DNA of 5,364 nucleotides from an uncultured Gammaproteobacteria bacterium (GTDB lineage Bacteria; Pseudomonadota; Gammaproteobacteria; Arenicellales; Poriferihabitantaceae): assembly GCA_938021685.1 (NCBI GenBank), contig CALIFM010000087.1, forward strand, positions 1 to 5,364, written 5' to 3'. Both the position numbers and the translations under genes were made by a program. Below the pieces are notes generated by a model. It saw only the letters and a program-made list of their open reading frames with translations, had not been told where the DNA came from and searched no databases. This document shows positions 1-5,050 of this stretch, in pieces; the stretch's first letter is position 1, and each line of letters begins with the position of its first letter.

Positions 1-70
1 TCAGGCCCGGAAGGGAGCAGCCGCAGCAGTGGATTCGGGTGCTAGGTTCGGCTTGTTGGATCCGCCACCT
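1..70 (+). ncRNA. ffs: Signal recognition particle 4.5S RNA, 3' part (5' end outside window)
   Basis: This is the RNA scaffold of the bacterial signal recognition particle. It binds Ffh and directs ribosomes making membrane proteins to FtsY at the inner membrane. The window opens inside the universally conserved hairpin: GGAA tetraloop at 9-12, closed by CCC (6-8) and GGG (13-15), and flanked by TCAGG on the left and AGCAGCC on the right, which form the internal loops recognised by the Ffh M domain. The remainder to about 70 reads like the 3' strand of the long 4.5S rod and ends GGATCCGCCACC. Its pairing partner, and therefore the gene's 5' end, lies left of base 1. The exact 3' end is estimated by resemblance to the E. 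coli RNA and could be off by several bases. A run of seven T (105-111) follows, but I see no convincing terminator stem in front of it. Location just upstream of dnaX is common in gammaproteobacteria and supports the call. Confidence 0.93.
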
Positions 71-142
71 TCATTAATTTGCTCGGTCATTTTGCTTGGT
101 GCGCTTTTTTTCTCTCAACGTAGTTTTATTACTTAACGACAC

Positions 143-159
143 CTGCCCGCGGCAGAGGG
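143..159 (+). promoter_or_regulatory. dnaX ribosome binding site with adjoining GC hairpin
   Basis: A Shine-Dalgarno-like AGAGGG (154-159) lies four bases before the dnaX ATG. A perfect 5-bp stem, CTGCC (143-147) with GGCAG (151-155), closes a three-base CGC loop, and its right arm runs into the first bases of the ribosome binding site. In the mRNA this could partly mask initiation. The same AGAGGG motif precedes ybaB without such a hairpin. The sequence is seen directly; a regulatory effect is inference. No good sigma-70 promoter for dnaX was found between ffs and the ATG. Confidence 0.4.
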
Positions 160-163
160 CAAT

Positions 164-1909
164 ATGAGTTACCAAGTCCTTGCCAGAAAATGGCGTCCGG
201 CCCAGTTTTCTGAGGTTATTGGTCAGCAATATATCGTTACCGCCTTATCCAACGCCTTAGACAACGACCGTGTTCATCACGCTTTTTTGTTCACGGGTAC
301 GCGCGGCGTGGGTAAAACTACTTTAGCGCGTATCTTTGCTAAGGCGTTAAATTGCGAAAGCGGCGTAAGTGCCCAACCTTGTGGCGAATGCAGCTCTTGC
401 CAAAGTGTTGCGGCAAGTAATCATATTGACTTGATCGAGGTGGACGCGGCTTCACGCACTAAAGTAGACGATACGCGTGACTTACTAGACAACGTGCAGT
501 ATGCACCCACGCAAGGGCGCTATAAAGTATACTTGATCGACGAAGTGCACATGTTATCTACCCACAGTTTTAACGCCCTGCTTAAAACGTTGGAAGAGCC
601 GCCTGAGCACGTTAAGTTTTTGCTAGCTACTACCGATCCGCAAAAGCTGCCAATGACAATTTTGTCACGCTGCATCCAATTCAGTCTTAATGCGATTGAG
701 CCAGAAGCGATTGCTCAGCAGCTCGAGCATATTTTGACTGAAGAAAGCATTGCGTTTGAACCTGAGGTGCTGCGCCTTATTGCCCGTGCGGCCAGTGGTA
801 GCATGCGTGATGCCTTAAGCTTACTCGATCAAGCTATTGCTTTTGGAAACGAGAATGTGTCGCAAGACGTAATACGCGATATGCTAGGAATGATTGATGC
901 TAGTCAAGTGTATGCCGTGGTGCAGGCTATAGTTGATCAAGACTATGCCGCAGTACAAGCCGTAGTTGGAGCGATGGCTAGTAAGTCTGCTGACTATAAA
1001 ACGGCTTTGGACGACTTGCTGTCTTTACTTCATGCTATTTCTGTCTACCAGTTTGCGCCGCAGGCGATTGAATGGAAAAATTTAGATACTGAGCAGGTGG
1101 CTGAGTTTGCACAACAACTGAGCGCAGAAAATTTGCAGCTTTATTATCAAATTGTGCTACACGGTAAGCGCGACTTACCATTAGCGCCTGATGGACGCAC
1201 TGGTTTTGAAATAGCGCTGCTACGATTGTTCGCCTTTGCGCCTGGTGGTGCTAATATGAAGCAAAAAGTCACATCAGAAGCGGCACAACGGGTGGCCACC
1301 GCACCTGTTATCGGTGCGTCTTCTGCAAAAACATCAGCTCAGGTGGACGCACAAACTCAGGAGCAACCTCAAAGTGAGCAATCTATGCAGGTTCGGCAGT
1401 CTGATAATGAATCGAGGCAACCAAAGGAACCAAGCCAGCGAGAGCCTATAGAGCAACCAAGCATCACTGTAGATCATCAAGAAAATTTTAGAGACCTTAA
1501 TGCCGTATCTAGTGATATTGCTCAGTGGAGCGTGCTAATTAATGCTTGCCAGTTGCAAGGCATGGCGCGTCAATTAGCTTTGCATATGGCCCCGAAAGTC
1601 TGCCAAGCTGGGCAGCTGCAGGTGGCTTTAGATAAGCAATATATGCAGTTAAACAGCAATGAGCGCCTTGCCAGCATCGAACAAAAATTGACGCAGCTTT
1701 GTGGACAACAAGTAAAAGTTGAGGTTGAGGTAGCTGAAGGAGTTGATGCTCCTACTGCGGCGGCGTTCAATGCGCAACAAGCACAAGAAGCTGCGGTCGA
1801 GATGAAGCGCTCTTTTCAAGAAGATCCGACTGTGCAAGAAGTGGTTGCTTTGTTTGATGCAACCGTAGACGTGAATTCGATTAAACCAGTTAAAACCGCA
1901 GAAGGCTGA
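164..1909 (+). CDS. dnaX: DNA polymerase III subunit tau/gamma
   Basis: ATPase subunit of the DNA polymerase III clamp loader. It opens and loads the beta clamp and, as tau, ties polymerase cores to the DnaB helicase at the fork. The N-terminal AAA+ motor is intact: Walker A GTRGVGKT (45-52), zinc-binding cysteines C64, C73, C76 and C79, Walker B LIDE (D126, E127), sensor 1 ATTDPQKLP (155-163), the SRC arginine-finger motif (R169) and sensor 2 GSMRDALSLLDQ (R215). Spacing matches E. coli residue for residue. Domain III ends near residue 360. A low-complexity Q/S/E-rich linker (about 363-440) leads to a C-terminal domain (about 445-581) resembling the polymerase-binding domain V of tau, with QGMARQLALH (464-473) and a final DPTVQEVVALFDA segment. 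At 581 residues it is shorter than E. coli tau (643), mainly in the linker. The start fits the conserved MSYQVLARKWRP opening and the AGAGGG site. The E. coli A AAA AAG frameshift heptamer is absent; a different candidate lies at 1483-1489. Confidence 0.98.
   Translation: MSYQVLARKWRPAQFSEVIGQQYIVTALSNALDNDRVHHAFLFTGTRGVGKTTLARIFAKALNCESGVSAQPCGECSSCQSVAASNHIDLIEVDAASRTKVDDTRDLLDNVQYAPTQGRYKVYLIDEVHMLSTHSFNALLKTLEEPPEHVKFLLATTDPQKLPMTILSRCIQFSLNAIEPEAIAQQLEHILTEESIAFEPEVLRLIARAASGSMRDALSLLDQAIAFGNENVSQDVIRDMLGMIDASQVYAVVQAIVDQDYAAVQAVVGAMASKSADYKTALDDLLSLLHAISVYQFAPQAIEWKNLDTEQVAEFAQQLSAENLQLYYQIVLHGKRDLPLAPDGRTGFEIALLRLFAFAPGGANMKQKVTSEAAQRVATAPVIGASSAKTSAQVDAQTQEQPQSEQSMQVRQSDNESRQPKEPSQREPIEQPSITVDHQENFRDLNAVSSDIAQWSVLINACQLQGMARQLALHMAPKVCQAGQLQVALDKQYMQLNSNERLASIEQKLTQLCGQQVKVEVEVAEGVDAPTAAAFNAQQAQEAAVEMKRSFQEDPTVQEVVALFDATVDVNSIKPVKTAEG
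1483..1491 (+). other. Candidate -1 frameshift site in dnaX (A AAT TTT then TAG in -1 frame)
   Basis: In the dnaX reading frame the codons run GAA AAT TTT AGA, so A AAT TTT has the X XXY YYZ form and phase needed for simultaneous -1 slippage. After slippage the next codon is TAG (1489-1491), giving a 442-residue product that keeps the AAA+ motor and linker but loses the C-terminal polymerase-binding domain. E. coli gamma ends at residue 431 by the same logic, using A AAA AAG. I see no Shine-Dalgarno-like stimulator within about 15 bases upstream. Downstream only a short hairpin is visible (GCTC-AGTG-GAGC, 1520-1531), further away than in E. coli. The heptamer arises from a common Glu-Asn-Phe codon series, so chance is a serious alternative. 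Confidence 0.3.
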
Positions 1910-1921
1910 GCAATTAACTGG
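1886..1921 (+). repeat. Inverted repeat bracketing the dnaX stop codon
   Basis: CCAGTTAA (1886-1893) and TTAACTGG (1914-1921) are perfect 8-bp complements separated by 20 bases that include the TGA stop (1907-1909). Inside the loop CAG (1899-1901) can pair with CTG (1906-1908). There is no T run after the right arm, so this does not look like an intrinsic terminator. A hairpin here could stabilise the upstream mRNA segment or affect coupling to ybaB, whose ATG is 39 bases past the right arm. The symmetry is certain; any function is inference. Confidence 0.45.
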
Positions 1922-1960
1922 CTTGGCTGGATGCATGAAATCAAATGAAAGAGGGTAAGT

Positions 1961-2278
1961 ATGAAAGGCTTGGGTGACATGATGAAGCAGGCGCAAGAGA
2001 TGCAGGCAAACATGAAAAAGGCGCAAGATGAATTAGCGGATATTGAAGTGATTGGTCAATCTGGTGGCGGCATGGTGGAAGTAACCATCACCTGTCGACA
2101 TGACGTAAAACGTGTGAAGCTAGACCCCGAAATTGTAGGCGACGATATCGAAGTGCTGGAAGATTTGATTGCCGCTGCAGTGAACGATGGCATGCAAAAA
2201 GTAGAAGCTACTACTAAAGAGAAAATGGGCAGTTTAACTGCAGGTTTAAATATTCCTGGGCTAAATCTGCCGTTTTAG
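1961..2278 (+). CDS. ybaB: YbaB/EbfC family nucleoid-associated DNA-binding protein
   Basis: A small dimeric DNA-binding protein of the YbaB/EbfC family, which coats DNA in a nucleoid-like way; its physiological role is only partly understood, and its usual linkage to dnaX and recR suggests a link with replication or repair. At 105 residues it has the normal family length (E. coli 109). Visible hallmarks are the N-terminal amphipathic helix GLGDMMKQAQEMQANMKKAQDE (residues 3-24; M/Q/K-rich, likely coiled coil), the GQSGGGMVEVTI strand (32-43), the V-K-LDPEIVGDD-EVLEDLI-AAVNDG segment (50-76) and the LPF C-terminus. The start is well set: AGAGGG (1950-1955) lies five bases before the ATG, and the MKGLGDMMKQAQ opening is the family's. 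It follows dnaX after 51 bp and precedes recR by 44 bp, so one transcript through all three is likely. Confidence 0.97.
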   Translation: MKGLGDMMKQAQEMQANMKKAQDELADIEVIGQSGGGMVEVTITCRHDVKRVKLDPEIVGDDIEVLEDLIAAAVNDGMQKVEATTKEKMGSLTAGLNIPGLNLPF

Positions 2279-2322
2279 TATTTGCGCTCATTTTTTGTTA
2301 CAACGCATTGTATTTATAAAGT

Positions 2323-2919
2323 ATGACAGATTCGCGCTCGGTTGAGCAGCTGCAGCTGTCTTTACAGCGCTTGCCAGGTATTGGGCCTAAATCGGCGCAG
2401 CGTATGGCTTTCCACTTGCTTGAGCGTGATCGTGAGGGCGCGTTTTCGATTGCCGATGCAATCAAATCAGCCTTGTCCAAAGTAAGCCACTGCGAGCGTT
2501 GCAATAATTTTTCTGAAAGTCCTTTGTGCGCAATTTGCGCTTCACCAAGCCGCGATGAAGCTTTACTCTGTATTGCTGAGACTCCAGCCGATGTAGAGGC
2601 AGTGGAGCAGGCCAATGCGTTTCGTGGCATGTATTTTGTATTAATGGGGCATTTGTCACCTTTAGACGGTGTTGGCCCTGAGCAGCTGGGTGTAGAGCGA
2701 CTACTAAAGCTCGTAGAAAAGGATGAGATAAAAGAAGTAGTGTTGGCCACTAATCTCACTACTGAAGGTGAGGCCACAGCTGATTTCATTGCTGATTTGC
2801 TGGCTAATTTCAATGTCAATATAACACGCCTTGCGCGAGGCGTGCCTGTAGGCGGCGAGTTGGAATACATGGATGCTGGCACACTCAATCAAGCGTTTTC
2901 AGATCGCCGCGCTATTTAA
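2323..2919 (+). CDS. recR: Recombination mediator protein RecR
   Basis: Part of the RecFOR pathway: RecR, with RecO and RecF, helps displace SSB and load RecA on single-stranded gaps. The domain order is complete in 198 residues (E. coli 201): helix-hairpin-helix LPGIGPKSAQRMAFHLL (17-33), a four-cysteine zinc finger (C57, C60, C69, C72), the Toprim domain from about 80 with the acidic E86, GHLSPLDG (109-116) and ATNLTTEGEAT (142-152), then the C-terminal GVPVGGELEYMD (173-184). Leucine 145 replaces the proline of E. coli ATNPTVEGEAT, at a position I believe varies in the family. An in-frame TAA (2317-2319) lies just before the ATG, so no longer start is possible. There is no recognisable Shine-Dalgarno sequence (TATAAAGT precedes the ATG), which suggests weak initiation or dependence on upstream translation. 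An antisense open frame covers most of the gene but looks like a composition shadow. Confidence 0.98.
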   Translation: MTDSRSVEQLQLSLQRLPGIGPKSAQRMAFHLLERDREGAFSIADAIKSALSKVSHCERCNNFSESPLCAICASPSRDEALLCIAETPADVEAVEQANAFRGMYFVLMGHLSPLDGVGPEQLGVERLLKLVEKDEIKEVVLATNLTTEGEATADFIADLLANFNVNITRLARGVPVGGELEYMDAGTLNQAFSDRRAI

Positions 2920-2926
2920 GCGGCGA
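2904..2926 (+). repeat. Stem-loop spanning the recR stop codon
   Basis: TCGCCGC (2904-2910) and GCGGCGA (2920-2926) form a perfect 7-bp, mostly GC stem around a nine-base loop that contains the TAA stop (2917-2919). The next bases are CGCACAATAG, with no T run, so it does not meet the usual rule for an intrinsic terminator. It may be a 3'-end stabilising or partial attenuation structure between recR and uvrB. Confidence 0.4.
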
Positions 2927-2952
2927 CGCACAATAGAGAGTACAATAGTGGG

Positions 2953-2981
2953 TTGGCGATTGAACGTCGACGTATTATATC
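2953..2981 (+). promoter_or_regulatory. Possible weak sigma-70 promoter for uvrB with palindrome in the spacer
   Basis: TTGGCG (2953-2958) and TATATC (2976-2981) are 17 bases apart, and each matches the sigma-70 consensus at four of six positions. Between them lies the perfect 10-bp palindrome ACGTCGACGT (2964-2973), placed where a repressor could act. The 98-bp gap before uvrB is the longest between two genes here, which makes an internal promoter plausible. No CTG-N10-CAG LexA box is visible, although uvrB of E. coli is under LexA control. The assignment is tentative. Confidence 0.25.
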
Positions 2982-3017
2982 TGTGCTTGCTTAGTCGCAA
3001 TTTGCCGCAATGTGTTT

Positions 3018-5030
3018 ATGAATAAAGCTCAATTTGAATTGGTCAGTGATTACGAGCCTGCTGGTGACCAGCCACAGGCTATTGCTGCTATTGAGCGGGG
3101 ATTGACCAACGGTGAGCTTTTCCAAACTTTGTTGGGTGTGACTGGCTCGGGTAAAACTTTTACCATGGCGAACGTGATTGCCAATACGGGCCGCCCTGCT
3201 ATTGTGATGGCTCCTAATAAAACGTTGGCAGCACAGCTTTACTCGGAGATGCGTGATTTCTTTCCACGTAACGCGGTGGAATACTTTGTTTCATATTACG
3301 ACTACTACCAGCCTGAGGCCTATGTGGCAGCCTCGGACACTTTCATCGAAAAGGATTCGTCGGTGAACGATCATATCGACCAAATGCGCTTGTCAGCGAC
3401 CAAAGCGTTGCTAGAGCGACGCGATGTGGTGATTGTGGCATCTGTGTCGGCAATTTATGGCTTGGGCGATCCTGAGGCTTACCACAAGATGATCTTGCAT
3501 CTGAATGTAGGGGAGCAGATCGAGCAGCGTGCGATTCTTAATCGTTTGGCGGTGATGCAGTACATGCGTAATGATATCGAGTTGCGGCGTGGCACGTTTC
3601 GAGTGCGCGGCGATGTGATTGATATCTTCCCCGCAGAATCAGATAAATTTGCTATTCGGATTGAGCTGTTTGGTGATGATGTTGAATCAATTGTGAAATT
3701 TGACCCCTTAACGGGGGTGGTAGATCAAAAGGTATCGCGTATCACCGTTTATCCAAAAAGCCATTATGTGACGCCGCGCGAAACTTTGTTAGGTGTTTTA
3801 GAACAGATCAAGGCGGATATGCGCGAGCAGCATGCGTACTTTGAAGGTGAAGGTAAATTAGTGGAAGCGCAACGAATCAAACAGCGTACTGAATACGATT
3901 TAGAAATGATGCGCGAGCTAGGTTATTGCACTGGCATTGAGAATTATTCGCGTTATTTGTCGGGCCGTGCTCCCGGACAGGCGCCGCCGACTTTAATTGA
4001 TTATTTGCCCAAAGATGCCATCATGTTTTTAGATGAAAGTCATAACATGGTGCCGCAAATTGGTGCAATGTATAAGGGCGATGCTTCGCGTAAGCAAAAC
4101 TTGGTGGATTATGGATTTCGCCTGCCTTCGGCGCGCGACAATCGCCCGTTGATGTTCAGTGAGTTTGAAAAACTGATGCCGCAAACGGTGTTTGTTTCGG
4201 CGACGCCGGGTGACTACGAGCAGAAAAATGCGCCCGACATGATTGACCAGTTAGTTCGCCCAACGGGTTTGATTGATCCGGAGATTGGTATTCGTCCAGC
4301 CGAATCTCAAGTGGATGATTTGATGTCAGAAATAAAGATTAGGGCGGCTAAGGACGAACGCGTGTTGGTTACTACAATCACTAAGCGTTTAGCCGAGGAT
4401 CTAACCCAATATTATGAGAACAACGGCTTACGAGTGCGGTACTTGCACTCTGATATTGATACGGTTGAACGGGTGGAGATTATTCGCGATTTACGTAAAG
4501 GCGAGTTTGATGTCTTGATTGGCATTAACTTGTTACGAGAAGGTCTTGATATCCCTGAGGTGTCTTTAGTGGCGATTTTAGATGCTGACAAAGAGGGCTT
4601 TCTCCGTTCAACTCGTTCATTGGTGCAGACCATTGGCCGCGCTGCGCGCAATGTGAATGGTTATGTAATTTTGTATGCCGACCGTGAAACCGACTCGATG
4701 AAAGCGGCGGTCGGTGAAACTAATCGCAGACGAGAGCGGCAGGCGGCTTACAATGAAAAGCACGGCATTAAACCGAAAGGTGTTGTTAAGCCGATCAAAG
4801 ATATAATTGATGGTATTCCAGTGTCGCCAGAAGAAGCACAAAAATTTGCAATGGCAGCGGAAGAATTAGCGGAGTATTCAGTTCAGTCGCCGGCGCAGCT
4901 AGGTAAAACACTGAAAAAGCTGGAGAAGCAGATGTATGCCCATGCTAAGAATCTCGAGTTTGAAGAGGCGGGTAAGATTAGGGACCAGTTAAAACAATTA
5001 CGCGATGCATATTTAATATCGACCATATAA
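3018..5030 (+). CDS. uvrB: UvrABC excinuclease subunit B
   Basis: Damage-verifying helicase-like ATPase of nucleotide excision repair. UvrA loads it, it inserts a beta-hairpin between the DNA strands, and it recruits UvrC to incise. The 670 residues match the family's size (E. coli 673). Visible: DYEPAGDQPQAI (11-22), Walker A GVTGSGKT (40-47, K46), the damage-probing hairpin with YYDYYQPEAY (93-102), Walker B LDESH (D339, E340), SATPG (394-398), YLHSDIDTVER (475-485), GINLLREGLD (502-511), motif VI QTIGRAARN (R541, R544), and a C-terminal UVR domain (about 632-661, ending NLEFEEAGKIRDQLKQL) that contacts UvrC. E. coli has VPSSDTF after the hairpin tyrosines; here it is VAASDTF. The ATG at 3018 is chosen because MNKAQFELVS aligns with E. 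coli MSKPFKLNS; a GTG two codons earlier (3012) is possible. Neither start has a Shine-Dalgarno sequence. A three-codon frame ATG TGT TTA TGA (3010-3021) ends over the uvrB ATG. Confidence 0.98.
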   Translation: MNKAQFELVSDYEPAGDQPQAIAAIERGLTNGELFQTLLGVTGSGKTFTMANVIANTGRPAIVMAPNKTLAAQLYSEMRDFFPRNAVEYFVSYYDYYQPEAYVAASDTFIEKDSSVNDHIDQMRLSATKALLERRDVVIVASVSAIYGLGDPEAYHKMILHLNVGEQIEQRAILNRLAVMQYMRNDIELRRGTFRVRGDVIDIFPAESDKFAIRIELFGDDVESIVKFDPLTGVVDQKVSRITVYPKSHYVTPRETLLGVLEQIKADMREQHAYFEGEGKLVEAQRIKQRTEYDLEMMRELGYCTGIENYSRYLSGRAPGQAPPTLIDYLPKDAIMFLDESHNMVPQIGAMYKGDASRKQNLVDYGFRLPSARDNRPLMFSEFEKLMPQTVFVSATPGDYEQKNAPDMIDQLVRPTGLIDPEIGIRPAESQVDDLMSEIKIRAAKDERVLVTTITKRLAEDLTQYYENNGLRVRYLHSDIDTVERVEIIRDLRKGEFDVLIGINLLREGLDIPEVSLVAILDADKEGFLRSTRSLVQTIGRAARNVNGYVILYADRETDSMKAAVGETNRRRERQAAYNEKHGIKPKGVVKPIKDIIDGIPVSPEEAQKFAMAAEELAEYSVQSPAQLGKTLKKLEKQMYAHAKNLEFEEAGKIRDQLKQLRDAYLISTI

Positions 5031-5031
5031 T

Positions 5032-5043
5032 TTAGTTAACTAA
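5032..5043. repeat. 12-bp perfect palindrome between uvrB and rseP
   Basis: TTAGTTAACTAA is its own reverse complement and starts two bases after the uvrB stop. It overlaps two direct copies of TAATTTA (5028-5034 and 5041-5047), so the whole 20-base spacer is nearly all A/T and highly ordered. It has no loop and no T run, so it is not a terminator. It could be a protein-binding site or simply low-complexity sequence; the spacer holds no recognisable ribosome binding site for rseP. Confidence 0.4.
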
Positions 5044-5050
5044 TTTAATC

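Noticed and set aside
81..111. Intrinsic terminator for the SRP RNA ending in the T run 105-111
   Set aside because: Seven T are present, but I could not build a stem of more than two or three pairs directly upstream, so I do not annotate a terminator.
1078..1135. Two further A AAT TTR heptamers in the dnaX frame (1078-1084, 1129-1135)
   Set aside because: Slippage there would truncate the protein within the oligomerisation domain, so a useful product is unlikely. They show that this heptamer occurs by chance in Lys/Glu-Asn-Leu codon runs.
1256..1377. A-rich stretches in dnaX (GCAAAAAG near 1261, GCAAAAAC near 1326) as E. coli-like frameshift sites
   Set aside because: Each has only five A and is not in the phase or form of A AAA AAG. 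Slippage would run to TGA at 1375-1377 and add up to about 35 unrelated residues right after domain III, unlike known gamma products.
2347..2358. 12-bp palindrome CAGCTGCAGCTG early in recR
   Set aside because: It encodes part of the N-terminal helix (Gln-Leu-Gln-Leu) with frequent codons and has no loop, so coding explains it.
2298..2888. Long open frame of about 196 codons on the minus strand, antisense to recR
   Set aside because: It mirrors recR in a frame that avoids stops because of codon composition. The predicted protein is Ser/Ala/Lys-rich with no recognisable domain, while recR on the + strand is complete with all family motifs.
2948..3025. 25-codon frame from GTG 2948 overlapping the uvrB start, as a leader peptide
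   Set aside because: It has a GTG start, only a poor GAGAG-like site in front and no recognisable sequence. A short open frame of this length is expected by chance.
3703..3718. ACCCC / GGGGT hairpin inside uvrB
   Set aside because: It falls on codons for the conserved Asp-Pro-Leu-Thr-Gly segment of UvrB and is far from gene ends.
4684..4720. ACCGAC/GTCGGT inverted repeat flanked by two copies of GTGAAAC within uvrB
   Set aside because: The copies encode ordinary UvrB residues (Arg-Glu-Thr and Gly-Glu-Thr) and the protein aligns through the region without insertion, so it is a coding coincidence.
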